A stretch of 64,000 nt of DNA. It comes from Corynebacterium hindlerae. GTDB lineage: Bacteria; Actinomycetota; Actinomycetes; Mycobacteriales; Mycobacteriaceae. The position numbers and the translations under genes were made by a program. The stretch lies in contig NZ_CP059833.1 in NCBI RefSeq assembly GCF_014117265.1, forward strand, positions 1,829,069 through 1,893,068, read 5' to 3'. Below, piece after piece: positions 46,969-55,756 of this stretch. The notes under the pieces were generated by a model. That model ran no database searches and was not told the origin of the DNA. It was given only the letters and a program-made list of their open reading frames with translations. Within the stretch, counting starts at the first letter, position 1. Every line of letters begins with the position of its first letter.

Positions 46969-47281
46969 TTACTTCTTTATGGCCGTCGGCACGGCGGTGG
47001 CGGTGACTTTTATGCTCCGGGCGCTGCCGTTCGCGATTAAGGCAAAGCTGTCAGGATCCCCGTTTTTGGAGAATTTCGGGCGGTGGATGCCACAGGGCGC
47101 GATGATCATTTTGTTGCTTTATTGCCTGCATGGGGTTGGTTGGGGCCCGACGCACGTAAATGTGGGATATGGCGTCGGCTTGGCGGTGACAGCGGGGGTG
47201 CACCTGTGGCGGCGTAACGCGGTGCTGTCCATCGTGGCGGGCACGATCGCTTGCGTCGCGCTCTCGACCGGCCTTGCCTAG
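46961..47281 (+). CDS. azlD: branched-chain amino acid exporter subunit AzlD
   Basis: A 106-residue hydrophobic protein with four predicted helices and the AzlD pattern (AVAVTFMLRALPFAIKAKL, GRWMPQGAMIILLLYCL). The gene overlaps azlC and so encodes the small subunit of the two-component exporter. Its C-terminus is followed within 10 bases by the sulfurtransferase gene. Confidence 0.87.
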   Translation: MDSYFFMAVGTAVAVTFMLRALPFAIKAKLSGSPFLENFGRWMPQGAMIILLLYCLHGVGWGPTHVNVGYGVGLAVTAGVHLWRRNAVLSIVAGTIACVALSTGLA

Positions 47282-47291
47282 ACTGGCAGCC

Positions 47292-48119
47292 ATGATCACC
47301 ATCACTGCTGATGAGTTATTGCAACGTGTACGCGGCTCGAAGAAGACCTCGATCATCGCGTCTGTGTGGGAGCCTGGCGAGGGCGCGAGCCTGTCCAGGT
47401 TCCAGGCCGAGCACATTCCGAATTCCATGTTTTGTGATGCTTCCCTGGCCTTGGCTGATATCCCTTCCAGCCAGGAGGGGCGCAACCCGCTCCCGAATAC
47501 TGACCAGCTGCAACGCTGGTTCGTCAAGATGGGGCTCAATGCGGAAAGCGCCGTCGTGGTGTATGACCACAGCAAAGGGCTTCTCGCGGCGCGAGCGTGG
47601 TGGATCCTCACTTGGGCTGGGATTGACAATGTCCGTATTCTGGACGGCGGCATCGACGCGTGGGAAAGGGCCGGCCAGCCCGTTGTTGGCGGCCCAGGGA
47701 ATTTTCCGGCAACGTCCACGATCCGGCCGAACATTGGGCAGCTTCCCACCGCGACCCTGGAGGAAGTGAAAAACCACAAGGGCATCCTCATCGACTGCCG
47801 TGAGCGCTCCCGCTTCTCCGGCCAAAAGGAATCCCTCGACCTCAAAGCCGGCCACATCCCGGGCGCCATCAACCTGCCCAGTGGCGAACTGCTCAACGAG
47901 GATTACACCTTCAAAACCCCGCAGGAAATTCGCCAGCTTTTCGACGCCGTGGGCGTCACCTCTGGCGAAAACGTCATCGTGTACTCCGGTTCCGGCCTGC
48001 ACTCCTCCCAAATGATCGCAGCCATGCACCATGCGGACATGCCAGGTGCGGCGTTGTTTGTTGGCGGTTGGTCGCAGTGGGCGGCAGACCAGAGTAATCC
48101 AGTGGTGCGCGTGGACTAA
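47292..48119 (+). CDS. two-domain rhodanese-like sulfurtransferase with Ser at the usual catalytic Cys position
   Basis: A 275-residue protein with two rhodanese domains. The N-terminal inactive domain has VVVYDHSKGLLAARAWWIL and GGIDAWERAGQPV. The C-terminal domain has IDCRERSRFSGQ, GHIPGAINLPSGELL and the active-site loop IVYSGSGLHSSQMI. Thiosulfate/3-mercaptopyruvate sulfurtransferases have cysteine where this loop has serine (YCGSG becoming YSGSG). It may therefore be catalytically altered or non-functional as a sulfurtransferase. ATG at 47292 gives MITITADELL. In C. glutamicum a sulfurtransferase gene lies in the same neighbourhood, as I recall. Confidence 0.82.
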   Translation: MITITADELLQRVRGSKKTSIIASVWEPGEGASLSRFQAEHIPNSMFCDASLALADIPSSQEGRNPLPNTDQLQRWFVKMGLNAESAVVVYDHSKGLLAARAWWILTWAGIDNVRILDGGIDAWERAGQPVVGGPGNFPATSTIRPNIGQLPTATLEEVKNHKGILIDCRERSRFSGQKESLDLKAGHIPGAINLPSGELLNEDYTFKTPQEIRQLFDAVGVTSGENVIVYSGSGLHSSQMIAAMHHADMPGAALFVGGWSQWAADQSNPVVRVD

Positions 48120-48130
48120 ACTAACTCGAT

Positions 48131-49201
48131 GTGTGGTTTATTCTTGCAGCTTTAGTCCTATTCGCCGTCTCAGGCGTGCTGTTGTGGATCACCCGTCCGC
48201 AGCGGCAAGCCCCTGAGGCGGTGGAGGAACGCCAGCTTGAGGTAGTTGAAGAACTAGAGCCAGTGCTGGAAGGGGATCCCGAGCCGGAATTCTTGCCCGA
48301 GCCAGAACCAGAACCGGAGCCGGCACCAAAACCAGAACCCGAGCCCGAACCGGAACCCGAACCGAAAGAAACTAAGCATGTAGCCATCAAGCTGCCTGGT
48401 GGCGGACGTCGCGAGCGTAAAGCGTGGGCCGCTGATCGAGGCTTCGGCTTCTCCAAATCCGACATGTATCTCACGGACGAGTGGTCACGTGGCGCGGCAG
48501 CCTCCGGAGTGTCGCCCCGCGAGGTGGTTTCCGGTGTGGTGAACACCCTGGGCGTGGACTACGAGATGTACCTGGTGGACCTCGACACCATCCCGGTCAT
48601 GGCGATGCGACGCAGCGCCGCCAGCGACGTGGTGGTAGACGCCCGCAGGGTGGGCGTGCTGCTTGACGACGACTCAGACGACCTTCTCCCCGTCACCCAA
48701 ACATCCGGATTTGAGATTCTCTCCAACGACTATGGTGCGGCGGAACGCGTCATCGACGAGCGAGTGATCGCCTCCCTCGCCGCCATGCCCGAGGCTGTGA
48801 CCGCGGTGTGGGCGGAATCGGATTGGGTGCTGGCCCAAACCACCAAATCCTCGCATTCAGAGGATTGGGATCAGATGATCGAACCGTTGGCGCTGCTCGC
48901 GGATGCATTCCGGGTACTGCCACCCCGGGCTGTCCGTAACTTGGACATCGTTATGAAGACCCGACCGGTGGGGGAGGCTACGGCCGTCGATAAGCCTGCG
49001 GAAGCAGACCTGGTGCGGATGCCCCGCTCGGAAGAGCCCGTTGAGATGCCGACCCGCGCGCGCCACGCCGCCCACGGAGTGGTTGAAGCCCGGCCGGTCG
49101 GCGCAGACGAAGTAGGGGCAATCGCTGAGGGACCATCCGAGGTGCCCGACAGCGATGGCACCCGCGTGGTACGCCGCGATAACAACCCAACAATCTTCTA
49201 A
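48131..49201 (+). CDS. membrane-anchored protein with Pro-Glu repeat, function unknown
   Basis: A 356-residue protein starting with GTG at 48131. One N-terminal helix (FILAALVLFAVSGVLLWI) is followed by an acidic linker with a run of about fifteen PE/PK dipeptides (residues 55-80; PEPEFLPEPEPEPEPAP), then a soluble domain of about 230 residues with DRGFGFSKSDMYLTDEW, VDYEMYLVDLDTIPVMAMRR and a helical C-terminus. The topology is reminiscent of ZipA- or TonB-like proteins that span the wall, but the folded part is not one I recognise. It is encoded just before pyrE, 11 bases apart, so it is probably co-transcribed. Confidence 0.75.
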   Translation: MWFILAALVLFAVSGVLLWITRPQRQAPEAVEERQLEVVEELEPVLEGDPEPEFLPEPEPEPEPAPKPEPEPEPEPEPKETKHVAIKLPGGGRRERKAWAADRGFGFSKSDMYLTDEWSRGAAASGVSPREVVSGVVNTLGVDYEMYLVDLDTIPVMAMRRSAASDVVVDARRVGVLLDDDSDDLLPVTQTSGFEILSNDYGAAERVIDERVIASLAAMPEAVTAVWAESDWVLAQTTKSSHSEDWDQMIEPLALLADAFRVLPPRAVRNLDIVMKTRPVGEATAVDKPAEADLVRMPRSEEPVEMPTRARHAAHGVVEARPVGADEVGAIAEGPSEVPDSDGTRVVRRDNNPTIF

Positions 49202-49212
49202 GGAGACACAGC

Positions 49213-49743
49213 ATGGATAAGAAGCAGCAGCTTGCTGAACTGGTGAAAGAACTCGCCGTCGTGCACGGCAAGGTGACCCTCTCGTCTGGCAAAGAAGCCG
49301 ACTACTACGTTGACCTGCGCCGCGCGACGCTGCACGCACAGGCCTCCCGCCTGATCGGCGAACTGCTACGCGAACTCACTGCCGACTGGGACTACGCGGC
49401 AGTAGGCGGACTAACCTTGGGTGCAGACCCAGTCGCGACCTCCGTGATGCACGCCGATGGCCGTGAGATTCACGCCTTCGTGGTGCGCAAGGAAGCCAAG
49501 AAGCACGGCATGCAGCGTCGCATCGAAGGCTTCAACGTAGCAGGTCAGAAAGTGTTGGTGGTAGAGGACACCACCACAACCGGTAACTCGCCGTTGACTG
49601 CTGTGAAGGCGCTGCGCGAGGCAGGTGCCGAAGTCGTCGGTGTGGCTACCGTGGTGGATCGCAACACCGGCGCCGGCGATGTCATTGCTGCCGAAGGCCT
49701 GGAATACCGCTACCTGCTGGGCTTGGATGACCTTGGACTCTAA
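49213..49743 (+). CDS. pyrE: orotate phosphoribosyltransferase
   Basis: A 176-residue enzyme. The PRPP-binding motif VLVVEDTTTTGNSPLTAV is near residue 116. The substrate loop and lysines are in VVRKEAKKHGMQRRIEG, and the N-terminal LSSGKEADYYVDLRRATL is typical of the short actinobacterial PyrE. Ribosome site AGGAGA. It makes OMP in pyrimidine synthesis. The 3' end overlaps the methyltransferase gene. Confidence 0.95.
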   Translation: MDKKQQLAELVKELAVVHGKVTLSSGKEADYYVDLRRATLHAQASRLIGELLRELTADWDYAAVGGLTLGADPVATSVMHADGREIHAFVVRKEAKKHGMQRRIEGFNVAGQKVLVVEDTTTTGNSPLTAVKALREAGAEVVGVATVVDRNTGAGDVIAAEGLEYRYLLGLDDLGL

Positions 49744-50395
49744 CAACGCCGACTCTAATAAAGGGCCCACCGAGTGGTTTGAGGCGCGCATCGGCGTGGG
49801 ACCCTGGGAAGGCGACTGGCCGACCGACCCACGTTATGATCCGGAGCTGCTAGAACAGGGCGATAAGCGCAACGTGGTGGACGCCTACCGCTACTGGACG
49901 CGGCAGGCGATCGTGGCGGACATCGATACGCGTCGGCACCCGCTGCACATCGCCATCGAAAACTTCGAGCACGACGCCAACATCGGCACCGTGGTGCGCA
50001 CCGCGAACGCCTTTGCCGTGGACACTGTCCACATTGTGGGCAAAAAGCGGTGGAACCGGCGCGGGGCGATGGTCACGGACCGCTACCAGTACCTGATGCA
50101 CCACGACACTGTTGATGACCTGATCAGCTGGGCGCGTCTGCAGGGGCTCACGATCGTGGCGATCGACAACACCCCAGGTTCGGTTCCGCTCGAAACAGCC
50201 AACCTTCCGCGGGAATGCTTGTTACTCTTTGGTCAGGAAGGTCCAGGGGTGACGCAAGCTGCGCGGGATGGGGCACTGATGACGTGCTCGATCGCGCAGT
50301 TTGGTTCCACGCGGTCAATCAATGCTGGTGTCGCTGCCGGCATTGCGATGCACGCGTGGATCCGGCAGCACGCCGACCTGAACAACGCTTGGTAA
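49727..50395 (+). CDS. SpoU/TrmH family RNA 2'-O-methyltransferase
   Basis: A 222-residue protein with SpoU motifs: NIGTVVRTANAFAV (motif 1), LLLFGQEGPGV (motif 2) and CSIAQFGSTRSINAGVAAGIAMHAW (motif 3), forming the knotted SAM-binding site. An N-terminal extension of about 60 residues is rich in acidic residues and Trp. It should methylate a ribose in rRNA or tRNA. ATG at 49727 overlaps pyrE by 17 bases; a nearby TTG is an alternative. Confidence 0.88.
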   Translation: MTLDSNNADSNKGPTEWFEARIGVGPWEGDWPTDPRYDPELLEQGDKRNVVDAYRYWTRQAIVADIDTRRHPLHIAIENFEHDANIGTVVRTANAFAVDTVHIVGKKRWNRRGAMVTDRYQYLMHHDTVDDLISWARLQGLTIVAIDNTPGSVPLETANLPRECLLLFGQEGPGVTQAARDGALMTCSIAQFGSTRSINAGVAAGIAMHAWIRQHADLNNAW

Positions 50396-50408
50396 GGGGC
50401 AGAGTAAG

Positions 50409-51575
50409 GTGCAAGAAAAGTGGTCGCATCGTGCAGATTTGGCTGAGGCAGCCATCACTGATCGGCATGCGCGGAAACTTTGGGGAATCCCCCGCACGAA
50501 TCTCGGCGTGGTCAGCTGGCCGCCGAGCACCAAAGACGAGTTTTTCGTCCACTGGCACTACTGGTGGCAAGCCCACTACCTGGACTGCCAGATCGATGCG
50601 GCGCTGCGCCGACCCACTATTCAACGCAAACGGCGGATCAAGGAAACCATGCGTGGCATCCGCATCCGCAACATTCGCGGTTGGACCGTCAATCGTTATT
50701 ACGACGATAAGTCGTGGCTGGCACTAGCCGTCGGTAGGTGGCACACTTCTGCGCGGAACAAGGCACTGCGGGCGCTGGAAAACAACATCGTTGCTGGCAT
50801 CGATACGTTGACCGGAGTGCTGCCGTGGCGCACCAACGAAACCTTCTACAACGTCCCCACCAATGGCCCAGCGGCGATCATGATGGCCCGCTCCGGCAGA
50901 TTGGCACAAGCGTGCACCCTCACCGACTGGGTCTTCGACAACCTCATTGACGAAAACGGCCTGGTCATGGATGGCATGAGGATGCGCATGCACGGCCCAG
51001 AGCTCGTACGGGCGATTCACCCGTATTGCCAAGGTGTCATGATGGGCGCCTGCCTGGAGATTGCCGACCGCATGCTCGCCGACCAGGGCGTCACCGACGT
51101 CGCCTCGCTTGACGACGCCGAACGCGCACACGACGCATACGCCTACATTGCTCGTATCCGCGAGCTCGTGGTGGCGGTGGAAAATAACTTGGCCACGCCA
51201 GACGGCGTCATCAACTGCCTCACCACCGGCGGTGACGGTGGCCTTTTCAAGGGTATTCTCGTGCGCTATCTCGCAGATGTGGCGCTGCGTCTGCCAGGCG
51301 ACTCGGCCGCGAGCCGGGAGACCAAGAAGAAAGCCACTCGCCTGGTCCTGCAGTCAGCGACATCGCTGTGGAACCACCGGCTAGAGATCGACGGCCTTCC
51401 GGTATTTCCCTCCGACTGGACCAAAGACGCACAAGTCCCCACCACCAGCACGTATAGAGGCTCCATTGGTGGGGCAGTGCTCGGTTCGTTTGTCCCGGAG
51501 CGGGATCTATCAGTCCAACTGTCCGGCTGGATGTTGTTGGAAGCCGCGGCGAAGGTCGCTGGAGGGAGTTCATAA
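50409..51575 (+). CDS. glycoside hydrolase family 76-like protein
   Basis: A 388-residue protein of the alpha-1,6-mannanase fold, starting GTG at 50409. Aromatic-rich segments (FFVHWHYWWQAHYLDC), YYDDKSWLALAVGRW and LPWRTNETFYNVPTNGPAAIMMARSGRL, then FDNLIDENGLVMDGMRMRMHG, fit GH76 helical hairpins. It has no signal peptide, so a cytoplasmic role in mannan or lipomannan-type glycan metabolism is more likely than extracellular degradation. It is followed within 2 bases by the SGNH hydrolase gene. Confidence 0.72.
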   Translation: MQEKWSHRADLAEAAITDRHARKLWGIPRTNLGVVSWPPSTKDEFFVHWHYWWQAHYLDCQIDAALRRPTIQRKRRIKETMRGIRIRNIRGWTVNRYYDDKSWLALAVGRWHTSARNKALRALENNIVAGIDTLTGVLPWRTNETFYNVPTNGPAAIMMARSGRLAQACTLTDWVFDNLIDENGLVMDGMRMRMHGPELVRAIHPYCQGVMMGACLEIADRMLADQGVTDVASLDDAERAHDAYAYIARIRELVVAVENNLATPDGVINCLTTGGDGGLFKGILVRYLADVALRLPGDSAASRETKKKATRLVLQSATSLWNHRLEIDGLPVFPSDWTKDAQVPTTSTYRGSIGGAVLGSFVPERDLSVQLSGWMLLEAAAKVAGGSS

Positions 51576-51577
51576 AA

Positions 51578-52375
51578 GTGCGGAAGTTGAGTGCCATACT
51601 GCTGGCGGCCTTGGTAGGGATGGGCGTTGCTAGCCCGCACGCTAGTGCCACCCCTGCACAGCAGCGCAATGTCATTATTTTGGGCGATTCTATGGTGGCG
51701 GACCCGTGGGCGGGGGATGTCGTTGTTAATCGCCTGCGTGGCGGTGGGCAGTGCCCGCGGTCTGCTGAGAGCTACGCCGAACAAGCAGCGCGGCAGGCTG
51801 GATTGGAAGCCCGGAATTTCTCTTGCGCCGGTTCACAGGTCAACATTGGTGGGCCGTTCCTGAAAACGGCATTTGCTGACCAGGTTGACGCAGCCCTTCC
51901 CGCAATAGATCCCAACACAACCCACGTGTGGATTACCCAAGGATTTAACGACACGTGGAGTGGCTTTGGCCCGGAAGCCTATCTAGACGGCATGAGTTGG
52001 CACATCGCCCGCATTCGGGAGCGCGCTCCTCAGGCGACCATCACGATGATTGGCTATCCGAGCATTACGAGTAACGGGCAGCTGTGCCTCGCCCGCGTCA
52101 TACCGGGAGCTCCCGGGCCTGTTCCCGCAGTCCAGGTTGCCGACATGGAATCGCAAGCCCAGGAGATGCAACGTGAGCTGGCTCGTCGCACGGGCATCGG
52201 TTTTGTTGATGTCCGCAGTCAAACTCCTGGAAACGGCATGTGCTCACCCGACGACGTGCGGTACGTGTCGGCACTTATTGATACCACCGGCCCGGTGGCT
52301 CACATGCCGTTCCACATTAACGAGCGTGGGCATCGTGAGATGGCGCATATGGTGGTGGATCAACTGGGGCTGTGA
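51578..52375 (+). CDS. secreted SGNH/GDSL esterase
   Basis: A 265-residue exported protein. GTG start at 51578, signal peptide (RKLSAILLAALVGMGVAS, cleaved near ASA). The SGNH blocks are NVIILGDSMVADPW (block I, nucleophile Ser), FLKTAF, ITQGFNDTWSG (block III, QGxND) and the C-terminal HMPFHINERGHREMAHM (block V, Asp/His). Four to five cysteines probably form disulfides. It is likely a lipase/esterase acting on cell envelope lipids or glycans. Confidence 0.83.
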   Translation: MRKLSAILLAALVGMGVASPHASATPAQQRNVIILGDSMVADPWAGDVVVNRLRGGGQCPRSAESYAEQAARQAGLEARNFSCAGSQVNIGGPFLKTAFADQVDAALPAIDPNTTHVWITQGFNDTWSGFGPEAYLDGMSWHIARIRERAPQATITMIGYPSITSNGQLCLARVIPGAPGPVPAVQVADMESQAQEMQRELARRTGIGFVDVRSQTPGNGMCSPDDVRYVSALIDTTGPVAHMPFHINERGHREMAHMVVDQLGL

Positions 52376-52467
52376 CACCCTCCAAATTTGTGTGCCACGG
52401 CGAAACGCCGCAAACACAGGCATAATTGAGGGCAGGTAAATTTTCCCCAACTTGGAGGTCCTAGACT

Positions 52468-53502
52468 ATGCCTATTGCAACTCCTGAGGTCTACAACGAG
52501 ATGCTGGATCGCGCAAAGAAGGGTGGCTACGCCTACCCTGCGATCAACTGCACGTCTTCCGAAACTATCAACGCTGCTCTCAAGGGTTTTGCTGAGGCAG
52601 AGTCTGACGGCATTATCCAGTTCTCCACCGGTGGCGCTGAGTTCGGCTCCGGTCTGGCTGTGAAGAACAAGGTTGCCGGCGCTGTTGCACTGGCTGCCTT
52701 CGCTCACGAGGCTGCTAAGCACTACGGAATCAACGTTGCGCTGCACACTGACCACTGCCAGAAGGAAGTTCTGGACGAGTACGTTCGCCCACTGATGGCA
52801 ATCTCTCAGGAACGCGTCGACCGCGGTGAGCTGCCTCTGTTCCAGTCCCACATGTGGGACGGCTCCGCTGTGCCAATCGATGAGAACCTCGAGATCGCAC
52901 AGGAGCTCCTGGCTAAGGCTAAGGCCGCCAACATCATCCTCGAGGTTGAGATCGGTGTTGTCGGTGGCGAAGAAGACGGCGTTGAGGCCAAGGCTGGCGC
53001 TAACCTCTACACCTCTCCTGAGGACTTTGAAAAGACCATCGACGCCCTCGGCACCGGCGAAAACGGCCGCTACATGCTGGCCGCTACCTTCGGTAACGTG
53101 CACGGCGTGTATAAGCCAGGCAACGTGAAGCTGCGCCCAGAGGTCCTCCTCGAAGGCCAGCAGGTAGCCCGCAAGAAGCTCGGCCTCGGCGACGACGCCC
53201 TCCCATTCGACTTCGTCTTCCACGGCGGTTCCGGCTCCGAGAAGGAAAAGATCGAAGAAGCCCTGCGCTACGGCGTGATCAAGATGAACGTCGACACTGA
53301 CACCCAGTACGCGTTCACCCGCCCAGTCGCAGCACACATGTTCTCCAACTTCGACGGCGTCCTGAAGATCGACGGCGAAGTCGGCAACAAGAAGGTCTAC
53401 GACCCACGCTCCTACCTGAAGAAGGCAGAGCAGTCCATGGCTGAGCGCATCATCGAAGCTTGCCAGGACCTGCACTCCGTAGGAACCACCGTTTCCAAGT
53501 AA
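52468..53502 (+). CDS. fda: class II fructose-1,6-bisphosphate aldolase
   Basis: A 344-residue zinc aldolase. Metal-binding histidines are in ALHTDHCQKEVLDEY (about residue 95), ATFGNVHGVYKPGN and FDFVFHGGSGSEKEKI, and IKMNVDTDTQYAF ends the active site. Length fits class IIA. Ribosome site TTGGAGG. Strong codon bias (GAG, AAG, CGC, GTT/GCT) suggests high expression. It cleaves FBP in glycolysis and gluconeogenesis. The gene has its own terminator. Confidence 0.96.
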   Translation: MPIATPEVYNEMLDRAKKGGYAYPAINCTSSETINAALKGFAEAESDGIIQFSTGGAEFGSGLAVKNKVAGAVALAAFAHEAAKHYGINVALHTDHCQKEVLDEYVRPLMAISQERVDRGELPLFQSHMWDGSAVPIDENLEIAQELLAKAKAANIILEVEIGVVGGEEDGVEAKAGANLYTSPEDFEKTIDALGTGENGRYMLAATFGNVHGVYKPGNVKLRPEVLLEGQQVARKKLGLGDDALPFDFVFHGGSGSEKEKIEEALRYGVIKMNVDTDTQYAFTRPVAAHMFSNFDGVLKIDGEVGNKKVYDPRSYLKKAEQSMAERIIEACQDLHSVGTTVSK

Positions 53503-53515
53503 CAGGTTCTTCGGT

Positions 53516-53552
53516 ATCCCCTTCCCTCATTGTGTGAGGGAGGGGGATTTTA
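53516..53552 (+). terminator. fda terminator
   Basis: ATCCCCTTCCCTCA (53516-53529) pairs with its complement at 53535-53548 across a 5-base loop, followed by TTTAAATTT. It is 13 bases after the stop. Confidence 0.88.
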
Positions 53553-53674
53553 AATTTAGTAACAGAATTTGGCGTACGAATGGGATTTTTCACGGCGAAA
53601 TCGTCCCATCCGTACGCTCGATTTCGTCGCCCAGCCACACCTGGCTGCTTGATCGCAGGCCCAGGCTGGTCAGG

Positions 53675-53713
53675 GATAGGGATTTGCCCCGAGCAACAAA
53701 TCCCTATCATTTT
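53675..53713 (+). repeat. dispersed hairpin element GATAGGGATTTG, copy 2 (terminator-like)
   Basis: GATAGGGATTTG (53675-53686) and its complement (53697-53708), followed by ATTTTT. The same 12-bp arms occur at 16844-16882. Here it lies between fda and the end of a convergent gene and could serve as a second terminator. Confidence 0.72.
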
Positions 53714-53715
53714 TC

Positions 53716-54492
53716 CTAAGCCCCCATTACTAGTTGGGCGTCGCGGAGGTGCCGGTAGAAGGTTGCTCGTTCGACGGGGCGTTTGCGGGATATGCCGTCG
53801 ACAAGCACGCGCACGTTCTGTCCGCCGACCTGCAGCGCCCGTCCTGTTGCCAGCGTGGCCGGGTCGTATTCTTTTTTAAATAGCCGCGGGCGGGGGTTGA
53901 TGCGTTTGACGGCGGCGATTCCGGGTGCGCCTGATGTGGGGACGAGGCGGGCCCCGAAGTTGTTAATTTGTTGTTCGCTGTGGAGCAGCACGTGGTCGTC
54001 AACGATTATTTCGCCCACGAGTTCAGCGTTGTCCCACTCGGTGATGGTGGCGGATCCTGCGACGGCGATGCCGGCGTCGTCGCGGATGAGGGGAGCGGGT
54101 TTCGCTGCTGCTTGGGTGGCGAACTCCCACGCGTCCTTAGGCAGCCCCCAGTTCTGGGCGACAACTGAGGGGCTGGTGGGGACGAATCCGACCTGGATCC
54201 ACATGTCATCTTGGCGCATGAGTCGGGTGAGGACTGCGGAGAGGGCGGCGTCGGAGCCGATGACGACGAGGCGGACGTCGCGAAGTGGTTGCTGTGGTGC
54301 TGGCTGCGGGGCGCCGAGGGGTTTCACATCGGGCTGGCGTTGAATGTCATCCAGGGACGGGGTGGGGTCTTCGGGGAGCGCGCTGCGGGCGATCCCTTCC
54401 AAGAACTTCAGGTCGCGCTGGGACGGGACGTCCGGGAGGCGAATATCGGAGGGGAAGTTGCTGTTGCCACAGTCGATGGAGAGCAGTTGCAT
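53716..54492 (-). CDS. conserved hypothetical protein
   Basis: A 258-residue soluble protein. After a proline-rich N-terminal region (DDIQRQPDVKPLGAPQPAPQ) comes DVRLVVIGSDAALSAVLTRLMRQDDMWIQVGFVP, a Rossmann-like beta-alpha start. A later segment is rich in short strands (DDAGIAVAGSATITEWDNAELVGEIIVDDHVLLH), ending with basic GISRKRPVERATFYRHLRDAQLVMG. I do not recognise a domain with confidence. A lipid or diacylglycerol kinase-like C-terminal sandwich is conceivable. Positions next to fda and the FUSC gene are shared with other corynebacteria, as far as I recall. The start is 36 bases from the divergent FUSC gene. Confidence 0.7.
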   Translation of the reverse strand: MQLLSIDCGNSNFPSDIRLPDVPSQRDLKFLEGIARSALPEDPTPSLDDIQRQPDVKPLGAPQPAPQQPLRDVRLVVIGSDAALSAVLTRLMRQDDMWIQVGFVPTSPSVVAQNWGLPKDAWEFATQAAAKPAPLIRDDAGIAVAGSATITEWDNAELVGEIIVDDHVLLHSEQQINNFGARLVPTSGAPGIAAVKRINPRPRLFKKEYDPATLATGRALQVGGQNVRVLVDGISRKRPVERATFYRHLRDAQLVMGA

Positions 54493-54528
54493 GGTTCTTT
54501 AATCTACCGAAGCGGTTAGACTCGCGGT

Positions 54529-55671
54529 GTGATAAGGCAACAAGCATTCGGTAGGTTACGCGAAGGCGCGCAGCGCGTGGCGGTGTCGTGGCCTTATATT
54601 TTGCAGCTCGGAATCACGGCAGGCCTGGCGTATTGGGTAAGTTTGCGTGTGTTTGGACACCCGCAGCCGTTTTTCGCGCCGATGGCCACGATCATTGTGC
54701 TTTCGACGCAGGGCGGGGATCGGGTACGTCGTTCCATTGAGCTGGTGCTCGGCGTGGCTGTTGGCGTTGGGCTGGGCGACATCCTCATTTACTACGTGGG
54801 CACTGGTGTGTGGCAGATCGCGGTGGGCGTGATCGTGTCGGTGACCGCGGTGATGTTCATTGATAAGGGAGTGCTGGCGGCGAATCAGGCGGCGTTCGCG
54901 TCGGTGCTGATCGCGACGATTTTTCCGCCGGGCACGGCTGGCGGGCCGGAGCGTATGTTTGACGCCCTAATCGGTGGAGTCATTGGTGTGGTGATGATGG
55001 GGCTGATCCCGAAATCGCCTTTGAAGGATGGGCGTCGTGAAATCGCTAAGATCCTGTCGACGATCGCTGCGGTGATGGAAGAGCTGGTGGAGGCCCTTTC
55101 TGCCCGGGACGGTCGCCAAGTTTCTGACGTGCTTGAACGGGCGCGCAGCTCGCAGGCGGCGATTAACACGATGATTGCCGCGGCTCACACCGGCAAGGAG
55201 GTGGTGAAGACCTCGCCGATTATGTGGAAGCAGCGTCGCGAGTTGCGCTCCATTTTGCGGGTGCTGGGGCCCGTCGATAATGCCATGCGCAACACCCGCG
55301 TGCTGGTGCGCCGTGCGGGCGTGCTTCTCGACGACCATTCCACCGTCTCCTCGCGCCAACTGGAAATCCTGGCCGAGCTTTCCGAGATCATGCATGAGCT
55401 GTCAGAGGTGTTTTGGCAAAAATCGGATGCTGCGCTGTCCCCCGAGATCCCGAAGCTTACGGTGCGGCTGCGGAAACTAGCAGCGCAGGCCCACCCCGAC
55501 ATTGCGGATCCTGCGACGCTGTCCGGCATCATGATCGTCGGCCAAACGCGCTCCTTGATCGTGGATCTGCTGCAAGTGTGCGGTCTATCGCGCCAGTCTG
55601 CTGTTGCGGCGCTCGTTCCGACTTCAGACAACCCAGGGATGCCCCCGGAAGTTTGGGGAAATGGTTCGTGA
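54529..55671 (+). CDS. FUSC/ArAE family membrane protein
   Basis: A 380-residue protein starting GTG at 54529. About six N-terminal helices (ILQLGITAGLAYWVSLRVF, then FFAPMATIIVLSTQGGDRVRRSIELVLGVAVGVGLGD) carry the FUSC signature, and GGPERMFDALIGGVIGVVMMGLIP follows. A cytoplasmic helical domain of about 200 residues completes it. Relatives are aromatic-acid exporters or fusaric acid resistance proteins; the substrate is unknown. No periplasmic adaptor gene is adjacent, as expected in a Gram-positive. Confidence 0.82.
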   Translation: MIRQQAFGRLREGAQRVAVSWPYILQLGITAGLAYWVSLRVFGHPQPFFAPMATIIVLSTQGGDRVRRSIELVLGVAVGVGLGDILIYYVGTGVWQIAVGVIVSVTAVMFIDKGVLAANQAAFASVLIATIFPPGTAGGPERMFDALIGGVIGVVMMGLIPKSPLKDGRREIAKILSTIAAVMEELVEALSARDGRQVSDVLERARSSQAAINTMIAAAHTGKEVVKTSPIMWKQRRELRSILRVLGPVDNAMRNTRVLVRRAGVLLDDHSTVSSRQLEILAELSEIMHELSEVFWQKSDAALSPEIPKLTVRLRKLAAQAHPDIADPATLSGIMIVGQTRSLIVDLLQVCGLSRQSAVAALVPTSDNPGMPPEVWGNGS

Positions 55672-55687
55672 AAACCCTTGTGGCATG

Positions 55688-55693
55688 TAGAAT
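55688..55693 (+). promoter_or_regulatory. possible -10 box of purA
   Basis: TAGAAT at 55688-55693 with a weak -35 (TTCGTG, 17 bases earlier), about 65 bases upstream of purA. This is a motif match only. Confidence 0.35.
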
Positions 55694-55756
55694 TAGTTAA
55701 CGTCTTTTGCCCCGCAGCACGCCGGGGCTACTCGAGTTGATCGGAAGTGACGTGAC

